In this document: positions 24,601-37,900 of the stretch, piece after piece
How the letters are laid out: every line of letters starts with the position of its first letter
Position numbering within the stretch: the stretch's first letter is position 1
Assembly: GCA_016169945.1 (NCBI GenBank)
Contig: JADLSH010000388.1
Span: forward strand, 4,910,501 to 4,974,500
DNA from: Trachythela sp. YZ-2020
Taxonomy: Eukaryota > Cnidaria > Anthozoa > Malacalcyonacea > Clavulariidae
DNA: 64,000 nt
Reading direction: 5' to 3'
Position numbers and translations under genes: made by a program
Notes under the pieces: model-generated
What the model was told of the DNA's origin: nothing
Seen by the model: only the letters and a program-made list of their open reading frames with translations
Databases searched by the model: none

Positions 24601-25879
24601 ATAAGAAAGGCAGAATAAAGGCACAAGGGAGTTTGTCGGCTGAGTGCGAAGAAAGAGGAAGCGTGCAAGATCATAGGCGGCGGAACCGGGGGGCTATAGC
24701 GACCCAAAAGTGGAAGTGAGGGGGGCTAAGCTCCCTCCCAAAAAAAAGATCAGGGTGGGAGAACTTAATATGAAGGTGTCTGAAATGCTGTCTAAAATGC
24801 AAAATGAACAAAATGACCTAGTTTCTGTATGCCCAATCTTCCCCAAAACGCAGAAAATGCCATTTCAGAATCTCTAGATTTCAAAATGTTCCAGGGGAGC
24901 ATGCCCTCGGATACAGTTTGTCTACCCCCCCCCCGAAACCAAGCCAATCTTCCGCCGCTTATGAGCAACATTGTGATGGCTTGGGCACGAAGGCGAGAGC
25001 TACGTCATATTACTAGATGCGTAATGGAAAGAAGGGTGATATACGATCACGTGATATACGATCACGTGATATACCACAGAAACGTTCATGATGATGACGA
25101 TGATGATCATGATCAGTAGCGAAGCCAGTCTGACAATTTGGTCCCGCTATGCAGATTTTAAATCATCATTATTCATTTCTTTAGAAATCGATTGTTTTCA
25201 CAGTCTATGAACACGGAAATATTTGCATAGCATGACCAAATTGTCAGGCTGGCTTCGCCACTGATCATGATGATGATCATGATGATGATCATGATGATGA
25301 TGATGATCATCATGATGATGATCATGATGGCGATGATGATGGTGATGATGATGGTGATGATGACATGATCTAGGACTGATTGACAGGCCAGTGTGTAAAA
25401 TATCATACAAAAATGAATATAAATTACAAACCAATATTTGTCTTGAAGAAATCCTTTATGGCTCCACCAAAGATAGAATCTATGTAATCACTAAGTCCTC
25501 GAGCCAGGGACGCATTGCCAATAATATACTCAAGAATCATATTCCATCCAATTACAAAGCCCCAGAATTCACCAAGAGTTGCATAAGTGTAGACGTAGGC
25601 AGATCCCGCTTTCGAAACCCGGCAACCGAATTCGGCATAGCATAACCCGGCTAACATCGAAGCCACAGCGGCGATTAGGAAGGATAACACTATTCCTGGG
25701 CCGGCCATATTCTTTGCAACTTGACCTGTAACAACGTACAACCCAGCGCCAACAGTTGCGCCAACTCCGAGGAATGTTAGATCGAATACATGTAGACAAC
25801 GGTGGAGGGCAGACTCGGTGACTTTCGTTGTTACATCTTTGGTACGGATTAGCATGGAGTAAAATTTTCCCAAACTCAT
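21676..25879 (-). CDS. Cationic amino-acid transporter-like SLC7 gene 1 (complete, 4 exons, 649 aa)
   Basis: Exons 25879-25432, 23957-23488, 23199-22383 and 21890-21676 sum to 1950 bp in one frame. The start at 25879 (MSLGKFYSML) is preferred over an in-frame ATG at 25900 because it aligns with the paralogue's [10 protein letters not shown]. Signature segments: LGVGATVGAGLYVVTGQVAK (TM1), [39 protein letters not shown] (Glu104 matches the conserved CAT TM3 glutamate), [33 protein letters not shown], and [20 protein letters not shown]. The 14-helix CAT branch of the APC superfamily imports Arg/Lys/ornithine at the plasma membrane; SYPDFLA-type residues resemble SLC7A4, whose transport is uncertain, so the substrate is not assigned. 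The short tail ends in an Asp run and YVEH. Introns 1 and 3 hold repeats. Intron positions differ from the second SLC7 gene except the last, implying an old duplication. Confidence 0.92.
21985..22318 (-). mobile_element. tRNA-derived SINE family 2, long copy
   Basis: Read on the minus strand: a tRNA-like head near 22318-22240 with ggttcgattcctgcgatat, then a body with ccagtataattctccgg, cctgcagtaaccttggac and caataagggatgtcc, then gaacagttttgaactgat and a tail ataaatatagttatag. The same consensus recurs, whole or partial, near 29262, 29910, 30056, 35150, 35810, 38300, 39240, 43640, 46440 and 58640 in both orientations. It lies in SLC7 gene 1 intron 3. Confidence 0.7.
23992..24172. mobile_element. 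MITE with 35-bp ends (GTTCACAC...TGTCGGGCCGATTT)
   Basis: Left GTTCACACGGTGCGATTTG and right complement of CAAATCGCTGTGTGTGAAC are inverted, and both arms include gtcgggccgatttt. Boundary bases could not be fixed exactly. In SLC7 gene 1 intron 1, 35 bp upstream of exon 2. Confidence 0.75.
24672..24964. mobile_element. Probable TIR element, GCGGCGGAA ends
   Basis: Left ataggcggcggaacc and right ttccgccgcttat form short imperfect inverted ends around a G-rich/C-rich interior (ggggggctaa; ccccccccc). No duplication resolved. In SLC7 gene 1 intron 1. Confidence 0.4.
25114..25263. mobile_element. hAT-type MITE inserted in a TGATCA-rich microsatellite
   Basis: Ends CAGTAGCGAAGCCAG and CTGGCTTCGCCACTG are inverted over about 45 bp. 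The 8-bp duplication ATCATGAT flanks it at 25106-25113 and 25264-25271. Microsatellite sequence continues on both sides. Confidence 0.8.
25264..25365. repeat. ATGATGATC microsatellite
   Basis: Run of atg/atc units continuing from 25085-25113 across the inserted MITE. Produces spurious His/Ile-rich frames. Confidence 0.85.
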
Positions 25880-28267
25880 GTTTGAATATGTTTGAGTCAC
25901 AGTGGGAGTTCGATGTTTATTGAATTAATAATTTGTCTCAGTAAATTTTGATATTTATAGAATATGAACAGTTCTTCGATGTCTTTGGGATTGAATTTTA
26001 TCCAATACAAAGTTACGGTTTCTGTTCCTTTTGAAATTGTTAGAATATCAACAGTTATAGTCGATCTCTTTGAAGATATTGACGGTTATATAGTCGATAA
26101 AAGAATAAGTGTCCAATAGGAAATTCTGCCTATTGAAACAGATCAGATATGAATAGTTATATATCTTTGAAGATCGAGTTTTATGTAAGTCTTTAGTTAG
26201 AAAGATAAGTTCCCTTTTCTGCCAATTGAAAAGTCCAATTAAGTCCAATTTAGTCCAAAAATAAAAGACAACCTTGTATAGGAAATTAATGATCTTTGTT
26301 CAGTTTTAACAAGGCAGTGTATACAGCATCTTTTAAATTATAATTCTGTCAATCCCCAATTCCTATTTCAAGAACGATTCTTTATAACAATATAGTTTTA
26401 ACCCGCAATATGAATTTGTTGATTATACGATGATTTGTGATTTTATAACCACCAAAGCCGTGAAGTTATTCCATACATACTTTGAAGCTCACCCCCGCTT
26501 GCCAATGTCAGTGAATTTCTTCTTAAAATTTCCTTGATTGTTTTTATTGATTCAAACGAATATTGAATTCTGTGATAATGTAAAGCCAACAGGAAAACCT
26601 TATCCACAACTTTGGATGTAATTACGATGTTGGCCCGATGAAAATTATACTGCAGTTAGATCAATCCAATACGTGTCGTATAGTTTTAACCGAAGATTCT
26701 TTGAACTTCGTCTTTGAACGTTGGTTTCCTTTACCAGAATTGATCAAGGGTAAAGTCTTCACTTTTATGCCGTTATAGTTTTAACAGAGAAATCCATTCC
26801 GCTTGATAACTTATCAAAATTATAATTTTGTATCCTTGGCTTAATACAATAATAACTCCCCTGAAGTTGTCGGCGATAAATTCAGCGAAATTAAATTTGA
26901 TTTCGATCGCCTCCTTCGCGGCTTGTGTACATTAGATGCCCCGTCGAAAATATCGCAGGAACACAGTTGTCTGATCGAAGGAAGTCTAAACCGAAGGCGC
27001 TGATCTCTTGAATAAACTTGTTTTTTCACGTCTGTCTCTGAGGCAAGGCCGACAGAAATTTTCGATCAAGTGGGACCGAATTGAGAACTTTATTCTTAAC
27101 CAGTGATGTACGTTGGATATTCCATCAAATTTAGGGAGTTACTTTAACGGATGATTTCTCTTCGATGTAGTTTAATTTGAAAGCTTAAGAAATAAACAAG
27201 AATTGACCTAGCTCTCGGTCCCACAGCCGTTCTCTACAAAGCTGTTTTGGTTTGTAATAATGTATGAATATGCAGATTTTGTCGATCTTTGCGAGCGAAT
27301 TTGCATTTTGTGGAGGAGTGAAAATTTTTGATGAAAAACAGAAAGATTACGTTGAAGTGCGAGTAGGATGACTTCCTATCAACCAACACAGCTGTTCTGC
27401 CCACACACAGCTTTGTACTTTTAATTCCCTCCGCAATTTTACTTCGCGAAAATATAAGAGAAGAATATTTAATAGGTTTAATTAAAGTATAAGAACAAGC
27501 ATATGCATAAGCAAACAAAGAGGTGCAATGGAGTGTGCGACATTAGCTTTGATATAAGAACAAACATAAGTTTGCAAGCTCTTAGTATACGGCAATTACG
27601 GAAACCTGAGATGAAAATTTTCCTCTTTGCAAGCAGAAGTGAAGTTTTCTTTTGCCTTTTTGAATTTTGCTTCCATTATGTTTACAGAATACTCGAGAAA
27701 ACCAGACTTAAGATTAAATTTTCAATAGGCGGGTTTGGTAACGGTTGATTACCCGAATTATAAATGCTTGCGAGACAATAATCACCCTGTTTTCGACTGA
27801 TTTTTCAAGGGTGCATGGAAACACTTGAGGGAACATCAAGATTTTCATTATGTGTCTGCAACAATGTTTCCTAGGGAAATACCTTGACAGTCTCAAGTTA
27901 AACAAAAAATTCTAAAAGGAAAGAATCAAAAGAGGACAAACGACTTTAAGCATCTTCGAATTCCAAAAGACCCCTTGTATTTGTTTTTCAAATATATTTA
28001 ATTGTAGGTCAATATTGCCTAAAGTTCCTTAGAGATTTAACTTTGCACATAGGAATGAATACCAATATGAACTGAGCTTCTTTGTATTATAAATATTGGT
28101 GGCTTTCAGTCAGCGCTACAAGGCAGTAGATGGTGGCCATCTTAAGAAATGTTGAAACTGATATTAGCAAGCAAATGAACTCCCATGCACGACTCTCAAT
28201 TATATGTATTTCTCATTCTGATAACTGCAGGTTAACCTGATGCACCATATCACACAGTAGATACATA
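25880..28267. other. Intergenic region upstream of SLC7 gene 1
   Basis: Contains the SLC7 gene 1 promoter and 5' UTR, probably with non-coding exons I cannot place. A cctagg/fold-back-like word cluster occurs at 27790-27880. No protein-coding gene recognised. Confidence 0.5.
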
Positions 28268-28744
28268 CAGAGGTCTCACTTCAGGCAAAATGCGTAACCG
28301 GCCGCTATTCTGTCTGATGATGACTTTAAAATAGAGTCGAAAATTTACAGTCTCTCAAACTCGTATTGTTTTATTCATATTTTGAATTTCAAAATGACAA
28401 TATTCTTCGGAATTTGTTTTTTTCTTTATTTTCTTAAATTGTCGGCCGGCAGCCAGCCATGTTCCTAGCCAGAAAGGCATTCACCCCCCTGAACAAGATG
28501 GCGGCCGATATTTTCGGAAAATAACCGGCATAAGAGACCCTTGTTATTTTCTTTATAACATTTTACCTTGACGGAAGTTGTGATTAACAACATGAAATAG
28601 TTAACTTGAATTTTTGCGGTATTTTTACGTCTAAAAATGCCCGCCATTTTGAATGTTTTCGGGGGGTGACAGTCTCTACTTAGCGCACTGGCTAGGAATC
28701 GGTTACGCTCAAACATTAGCGTTTTACATGAAGTGAGACCTCTG
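28268..28744. mobile_element. TIR element CAGAGGTCTCACTTCA, 477 bp, TA target
   Basis: Left end CAGAGGTCTCACTTCAGG and right end complement CAGAGGTCTCACTTCATG, with TA on both sides, consistent with a Tc1/mariner-like MITE. The flanking sequence is itself a repeat (catatgctgcataatactgcttagtg) found again near 30660, 33050 and 41990, so this one inserted into it. Confidence 0.75.
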
Positions 28745-28974
28745 TATAGTTGTACTCTGTGACCATATGCTGCATAATACTGCTTAGTGAAACCCACGCA
28801 TTGATCCAAAAGTCTTTATGCTTGGCGACAGTCTTTACACAAGTACAATATGTCCCAAAAGTAACAACAGAAAATAATAAGCCAAAATATGAAAGAACAA
28901 AGAAGATCAAAGTGTCTTGAGGGATCGGAGTCAAGACTCTGTGCACTTCCACCGATCAGGCCGCACATTTCCTT

Positions 28975-31900
28975 TCAAACGTTCACATTTTCCTTTTCAG
29001 ACTCTTCCCAGTCCCCCTCGAACATCTCCTCATCATCGCTGTCAAATTCGATAACTTTCTTCCTGGTCTTGCGAGCCGATTTCTTGCCAGTCTGCGGTTT
29101 CGGGACGACTTCGGATTCGGAATCGTTTTTCCGACGACGCCGTGACGCCGGAGTCCGACCTTTGGTGCTTCTTGTCTTTTCTGTGAAAATATTAAAACAA
29201 ATGTACTGAGAAAAGTTTAGATCTGATAGCTAGAGCTATTCTGTGTAAATATAATTAGTTTAGGTTTGGTTTCCTCCTGTAGTAACACTGGACCAATAAG
29301 GGATGGATCTTACTGGATTTCTAGGAGGAACGGTTAAAACTGATAGAGTTAGAGGTACCTGCAATAAGGGCCATATATTAATAATAATAATAAAACTTTA
29401 TTTCAAGAGGGTGAGATTATATATTTACATTATTACCTTTACGGTATTCTACCTAATGGCCCTCAATTTTTTTGTTTATCAGGAAGGTTCATAGTAATAT
29501 AACATTAGAATTCGTAGCAGCGACATTTTACAAGGTGCTTGCAAGAGTGACAAGAGAATTTGTTCACATGGTCTATGGTATAATTTAAATTAATAAAAAA
29601 TTCCTTTAGTTTGGTTTACAAAAAAAAACCGAGTGAGATATCATCAATATTCTTCAGCTCATTAGGTAAAGAGTTGAAGAGCATTGCACCACTATAAGAT
29701 ATTTTGGACTTAGCTAACTCTGTTTTAACCAGAGGAAGCTTAAGATCAGTGTCGGATGACCTGGTGTTTACATCATGGGAATCCCGCAAGAAAGAGAATA
29801 AAGCAAATAAATCCTTTGGCCAAGATGATTTTAGAGTATTAACTACCAGTAGAATTTTTCTCATTTTTATAATATTATGAATAGGTATCCATTTCATATA
29901 TTATTGGTTCAGGAGGAAATAGAACTCAACTAACTGCACAATTTGTACTGGATAGCTCATAGCTCTAGTCAGTTCTTGACTGTTCTTTCTAGAGATCCAG
30001 TATGAGCCATCCTTTATTGCGTAAGTGGTAGTGCAGGTGGAAACCTAAACTAAATGCATTATTCTATACTGGATAGCTCCATCAGCTCTAAACTGTTCTC
30101 CTTACTAGACCAGTAAGGGCTATTCCCTACCCGGCAAACTACAAAAGGAAACTCGAAAACCCGGACAAAAGCGGTGTTTGTTAGAGTCAAACTGAAGGAA
30201 TTTTCTCATATGTGACTGATGAGTCTGAGACAAAATTATAATCAGATATGAACCACTGTCGCAGAGGTGAAAGGCAAATGCGCTAACCACTGTGACAGCA
30301 CCGATACAGTACAGAAATTTCATGTAAGCTTACTATTTGCAGGCGTGTTGACCGCTTTTCCGACAAGGACCCGAGCAGCGGCCGATGCTTGGTTAGCACG
30401 TTCGTAACCGGCATCGTCGTCGACACCTTTCTCGTGACACGTTGCGATACGTAACTCCAGCTCTTCTACGACAACCTGAGTGAGAATTGAAATGCAATAA
30501 AACTAAGATTTTCCTTTGACCTTGAGAGAGTAATCGCAAGCAAAAGACAGTTTAAACATGCATGCATAACAATTTTATAAAACTACAGAATCCGATAAGA
30601 ACATTTACGTTACTTTAATCCCTGTTTGACTTTTCTTTCACACCAAAGTACTATTGTGTAGCATGCAGATGGTGCTCAACCGGCAGTTATCAGTGAAAAA
30701 TAGTGTTACTTCTTTTCATTGTATGCAGTTGTCAAATAAAATAGAATTGACTTGCTTGCTCCTGGAAGTGTTACAGTTCTTAAGTTGATCACTATCTTCT
30801 GCCCCGTAACACTTACTGCAATGAAACCCACGAAAATAAAGTATATTATAATGTATAATACCTTTATCTCAGGTTTGGCCATTTTCTTGCATTTTCCAAT
30901 GATTGTATTGAAGAAAGAATAAACCTCGTCATTTGAAAGCGTGCATTGGAAACACGCAAAGTTTTCTTGTAGTTTTCGTAAAGAACGTTCGTTGTAGGAA
31001 AGTTGAGCCAGACAGAAAGACAGGTCAATCCACTGGCGATCAGTTCTACATTAAATACAGAATGTCATATTTCATTTCTTTATGGTAGCGAAAATTCGAA
31101 AGTTGATCAATAGTTAATACTGAGTGAGTGATTGAGTGAGTGACTCACCTTGTTGCTCTAAATCGATGACACAGTTTTTCCACAAGACTTTCACATTGAC
31201 GATCTTTTTGAATGAATGAGAACAGGTAGCTGAAAGTAATATATGAAGATATTCGATTGAAATGACTGGAGAATATCATGTCATCATGACGTTATGATAT
31301 CAACACGACATCATTATCATGACATCATCATCATCATCATCATCATGACATCGTCATCATCATGACATCGTCATCATCATGACATCATCATCATGATGAC
31401 ATGATTATCACCATGACATCATCATTATCATGACATCATCATCATCATGACATCGTCATCATCATCATGACAAATTGTCATGACATCACCATGACATCAT
31501 CATTATCATCACATCATCATCACCATGACATCATCATCATATCATCTTGACGTCATCATCTGGATACAGTACCTCATGATATTTCTAAAAGGCGCCTCTG
31601 GAATGCCTGTCTCAGGATCAGAAAGTCGACTGATGATATCAGGAAGGATATTGTATACAGCATTACCCTAGAATGAAGTGTCAGTTCAATGAAATGTCAA
31701 GTTATCCGTGACAGGAAAATGCCAAGAAACTGTACGGGGTTGAATGCTGGAGGATACCGTATGACGGAGATGCGAATGTTGAGATGGATCATAGAGGTTT
31801 GGCTGAAGGACAAGATAAGGAATGAAGAGATCAAAAGATGTGGGATGGTAGACAATGGGAAGAAGCAAAGCTGAAATGGTATGGACATGTAATTTAAGAG

Positions 31901-34900
31901 ATTGGAGCTGGAGTTAAAGGGGAACAGAGGACGCGAAGACAGGAGAAGAGATGGATGGACTTTGTAAAAGAGGATGTAAATATCAAGGAATTAACGGCGG
32001 ACATGACAAGGGCCATCCTGAAAGGCATACCTTCTTTGCCAGCTCGGCGAAAAATGATTTTGCAAGCTCAGCAATTCTTGAATCATCGTCCTCCAAGCAC
32101 GTGGCCATCTCGCTGATCTGACCTTTGACCTTGACCATATCGTTGAGAATGAGACGAGTCATAATCTTCATCGTGTTCATCCGAACTTGAGACGAGTCAT
32201 CACGAAGTCTAAATGTATTGGTGGGTTTCATTAAGCGTTACGGTGCAGCAGATTGTGGTCAACTTCAGAACTGTTAACACTTAAGCCTGGTTCACACGAG
32301 TGAGATAAGCATAAACAGAAATACAAAAGAAAACTTTCTCTCTAGGGCTTATAAAGATAAAGCGGAAATAATTTTCTTTAGAAATGTCTTTTGTTCTGGC
32401 TTAGCTTATGCTTTTAGAAGCTTGTGCTTATGCTTGTGCTTAAGGCTAGTTCTCATATGTCGCCGATGGTCGGCGATCTATTGTATTCTCTGCCGACAGA
32501 CAAAGCATTTTACACACCAATGACCATCGACAATGGACATCGCCGATTCTTGCGACATATGAGAACTAGCCTTTATGTCGACGTTTATGTTGCACACGTC
32601 ACTGCATCCCTTTGTTTTACCTTTTGTCTTTCCTTATGCTTGTGCTTATCTCACTCGTGTGAACCGAGCTTTAAGCCTGGTTCACACGAGTGAGATAAGC
32701 ACAAGCATAAGGAAAGACAAAAGGTAAAACAAAGGGATGCAGTGAAGTGTGCAACATAAACGTCGACATACAGAGTACAAGTCTCTAAGCATAAGCTAAG
32801 CCGGAACAAAAGACATTTCAAAAGAAAATTCTTTCCGCTTTGTCTTTTTAAGCCCTAGAGGGAAAGTTTTCTTTTGTATTTCTTCTTATGCTTATCTCAC
32901 TCGTATGAACCAGGCTTTAGGAGCAACAAAATTAGACTACAACTCTCAATTCTATTTGTCTGTCTCGAAATACAATGCTACTACATATAATGAAAAGAAT
33001 TAACATCGATTCATTTTCTCACTCTGATAACTGATGGTTGATCACCATCTGCCGCACGATAGTGCTTAGCGAAGCCCAGCTATTGAAGTATCGTTTGCTT
33101 ATATTAGTTTGGCTGTTCAATGAATGTATACACTTGTTCAATATTTTGGACTTATATCTAATGGATTAGGTAAATGGGCTTCCTATACAACAGGGATTAC
33201 AGCATCAAACTACCTGAAAGATATAACAAGAACTTGGACGTTTCAGACGAAAGGCCTTCGCTCGAAATGTTGAAGTTTTTGTTATATTTTTAGTTTAAAG
33301 ATTTACCTTTTTCACACAAATAAACATCAGGGGCCGGTTGTATAAAAAAGTAGTTAAAGTTAACTATAGTTAGTGCGAAAGTTAACCAATCAGAATCGCG
33401 AATTTTACAGTTAACTACTATTTAACTACAAAACGAGTAGTTAAAATGTAGTTAAGAGTTTTATACAACCGGCCCCTGGCTTTTAGCTGTAAAAGGACAC
33501 CTTTTCAGTATCGCTGCGATCAATAACGGCCCAATACGATCCGATGAAAATAGAGTGGTCGAAATCACGTTTTTCCACCTTTGGGAACGTCCTTCAAATT
33601 TTCGACTATTTGCCCAAATGATGATTGCTTATTTTTGAGACGTTTAGCATTGCCAGTTCAGTCTGCAAACTTCCTGTTTCGTAAAATGTCTCAACAACCA
33701 AATTTCGTTGTTAAATCGCAATTTGAACCTTCTTTAAATTTACCAAGACTTGATATAAAGACTTGATACGTTAAATTTTGAGCCGAAATGAGAATAACTT
33801 CAATAGGCAGACAATAGCTTTGCACTCAACTCCCAATCCTGGAAAAATGCGTTTTCGACCGGCAATTTTTAATCGTATCGTATTTGGCCATTTTCTATCG
33901 CAATGATACAAAAAAGGTATCATTTGACAGCTAAAAGATTGATCTTTATTGGAATGAAAAAAGTAAATATGTAAACTAAATAATAAACGAACGACAACAT
34001 GCTAAAGTTGAATTACCCTTTTTTAATACACCCTGTAGAGAAAATCGACCGTGGTCTATATTCAGTTTACCTTGCATAAAGGTTCGGTGTCCATGGTTCA
34101 ATGAGATTGGGGAAACGAGGTGTAAGATCTCCAAGAGAAATGATTGTGTTGGACCTGATCACCTCATGCCGACTCTAAAGAAATATGGATGAAAAATTAT
34201 AGGATAGCTGTTGTTACAAAACTTCACCTGCATGGTATTATGAAACAGGAGAGAAGTGATTAAAAACGGGAAACTGGATTTCTATGATGCTTCTGACTGG
34301 CTAAACTGTCATAATTTAAATCTCCGGTGTCGACATTTGAAAGCCGTTTACCTTTTCCAATATCGTAAATAAAAGTTGAAGATTTTTCTCACAGAACTCA
34401 GCACTGAAATAGTTAAAAAATGCAATGAGTAGTGTCCTCTCTGTGATATTGGCCCGATATAAGCGTCATCATTCGTGAAGACGCATCATATGCCTTAGTG
34501 TGAACACAAGACCAATTATTAGAGTTGCAAAAAGGCTACGGGCGTGCGGGTGCCCCGCGTGAGGTACTGGCATTGACGAAGGTTGAAAGTGAAACACTGA
34601 GAAAAAAACATTGTAAAGCAATATGTACTAGGCTAGTCAGGTTAGTATTACTAGCAACAGTCAAGTACTGCAATGGTCAACTGGAAAACTTACCCAGACA
34701 AAGGGCTGCATGTCGGAAAATTTCCAGTTATTTTGAGGAAGGTTGGGAAACCTAAAATCCTACCCAGAGGAAGTTTGAAAATATTTTGCAACTCTGCGAC
34801 TTATTCAGACAAATCACATAGAATATCGCAATCTATACTGGCCATTGGAGACTTAATAATTCTCTTACTTCCCCTGGCGAAGGGTCTTCGCTCGAAATTT

Positions 34901-37900
34901 CGAGAAGTGTTTTTAATCTTTTTCACGCGTCCGACCCTGAATCCCCAAGATTTATGATACATACAGAATGACGTGTTCTTACCTCACTAACATGAATTTA
35001 GACAGTGCCAGAGAGGCCGCTGTCTGCAGTTGTAGATCAGAATACTTCATTGGGTTATTACACACGGTAACAATGAAAGAACCAAGTAGAGACATTACAT
35101 TATTACCACCTGCAGTAGAAAGTAAAACATGAAAGACCTGTTCACTATAAATATAGTTAGATTAGTTTTCTCTTGTAGTACCAATGAAACAATAAGGGAC
35201 GTTCCTTACTGGATCTCCAGAGTGAACAGTATAGAACTGGTAGAGCTGTTCAGTATAAGTAAAGTCAGTTGAGTTTAGTTTGAGTTTATTGAGTTTCTCA
35301 CTCATTGGTGAGCGGATTTCCCAACAGGCTATTGCCCAATTGATAGGGGATCCGAGGTACCTACGATTTTAACGTCCTTATCCGAGAAGACGCGAAAGTC
35401 TAACCATTTACTGATGTCAATGTAAAGGTAGCACTTTCTCCTCAATTATTTTAAGACCATGAGTAGAGGTCCGACCAAGGATTGAACCCGGGTCTCCCAG
35501 CTTGAAAGGTGGTGACCACGACACCACAAGTGCTGGTATAAGTTAAGACTTAAGATATCAGAGGGTTTAAATAATTATAAGGGAAACATTAAAAAGTCAT
35601 ACCAGTGACAATCTCATGGTCACAAATCTTCTTAATGTATTCAGCTTCAGCATCCTCTGCTGTTGCTCCTGTCAATCCCATTTCATCCTCTAGTGTCTCG
35701 CCTGGACCCTCCTGAATATAAATATTCATATTTGATATCATATATATTCATATATATTAATATAATGTATTGTTAACATTAAGTATATTTAAAAGGTGGT
35801 GTAATTTGTTTAGTTTCCTCCTGCAGTAAAACTGTACCAAAATGGGGTACCATTAAATGGACCTCTATATGTATAAATAAAGTTGCTTTAGTTTAGTTTC
35901 CTCCTGTTGCAACACTGGAGTAGTTCAGAACTGACATCTCTCCAGCATATCTCTTGGTTTAGCTTTGACGTCCCTTAACAACGTTGGTCACCTTAGTTCT
36001 TGGCGTTTGTTCAACACTTGTCGATGTAGAAGTTCGTTTCTTCTTGTTTCCTTTTCTATCTTCTTTCAGTCTCTCGCGGCGCTTGATTTCACCCAGTATG
36101 CTCGTTTCAAGATGAACAACTTGCTGCAGTGCGATATGACCAGCCGCAGCTAGGAATCGAGCTAACACGAAACTTAGACATGACATTGGAGCTGGTGGTT
36201 CTTCGCTTACTGCTAAAAGATACAGACGTTATTAGAAGGTGTTTACTCTTGGCAGAGAGTATAGACCTTATCAGGTAATGCATGTTTTCTGCAACTGAGC
36301 TATACCAGTATAGATCAATGGTTTTTGCCCATTGCACTCCAATTAACTTTTTTGATCTCACATGTCTCGTTACCACTGTTCTGACAATTTAAGCATAGAA
36401 TGGCAGAACATTGAACAGCTATTATGAAGAGCTATTATGAAGAGACCATAGAAATTTATTGCTTGTATGTTTGTATATATAAAAATAAAGCAGTTATCTA
36501 ATGCTTTTAAATCTTGAAGACGTTTTAAAAAGAGATCGACACTAGGGGTGCACCGGATAGTACTTTTTACTATCCGGCCGGATACCGGATATGCCGGATA
36601 GTTTAAAAATATCCGGCCCGGATATCCGGCCGGATACCGGATATTTTGATTATTTTCTTATTCAAGACTCGGGCCTCCTTTTCAGGTTGAATAAGGGTGT
36701 GCATCAATGAAGGCAATGATGAACAATGCACTACTTCATGTTAGGACTATATAGAGATTCATTATATAATATGCTGTTTGTCATGAAGTATTGAAGTATC
36801 AATATAGTGACCGCTGGCCAACATTTTTGGCTTTGCTATGATAGAAATACTGGAACAGTAAACCAATTCATATAATATTGTTCTTTTGTTTGTTGTATTG
36901 ATGTCCAACTGTTTTCTTTCATAGCATATTTATTGATATTTTTTCCGTTTTTAAGTTGAAACAAAATCAATACGCCTTGAAAAAAATATCCGGTATCCGG
37001 GCCGGATATTAAAAATATCCGGCCGGATACCGGATAGTCGGATTATCTCATTATCCGGCCGGATATGATATCCGGTGCACCCCTAATCGACACAATTTCC
37101 TTACAATTTCCACAGTTGGTTCCTTAGTAATGGCGGAATTATATTGTCTAGTAATGTTTAACTGGCTCCATTTTCTGCATCAGTGAAGAATAGATGCGCT
37201 ATTCAGTCTACTTTTCAGATCAGTGGCCATGAAGGCTCGTCAACCTTTTAATTCTATATTACGGATACTACACTTACCTTTTTCACTATTTCCATCACTG
37301 TTGTCAAGATTCTCCTCTCCAACAAAAACCTTTTTAATCACATTCTTTATCAAGTTGCAACATATTCTATCAGGATGTTCTCCCAAATTATACACCACAT
37401 TGATAGCTTCCTCAGCCATAGGGACCCACATTCCTTGCACGGGAGAAGTGATACTATTTACTAATATGTCGTTCAGACGTTGGAACATTACATGCTCCGA
37501 GGGAAAACGTAGCGGTCCTTGTTTGTCATCACGAATCTGTTAATGAGATTAATACAACTCATAGTTAATCCTACGTGAAACTCTTCCCCTGACTGATAAA
37601 CAAAACTGATAATAATCATTGATCGTGAATTGTATTTTCGAAATACGTGAAACTAGAATGATTTTCGACCCGGTCTTATTTAAACTTCTCAAACTCATTA
37701 ATAATTCATGAGCAAAACACAAAGGAAATCACCACCGTATCGTTGTCTTGATACCACGGTAATAAACACCCATAAATTAACTCAACTTTCGCGTTGAATT
37801 TCTCTTTAAATACTGGTTTGTTTGAGAAGCTATATCATACACTCGAAGTCGTTTATTATAGTGATTTAAAAACACCTCAAAGTATGTTAAAAAACTCGGC

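Noticed and set aside
26841..27029. Arg-rich 62-codon minus frame as a gene
   Set aside because: No homology or splice partners; most likely chance or 5' UTR sequence of SLC7 gene 1.
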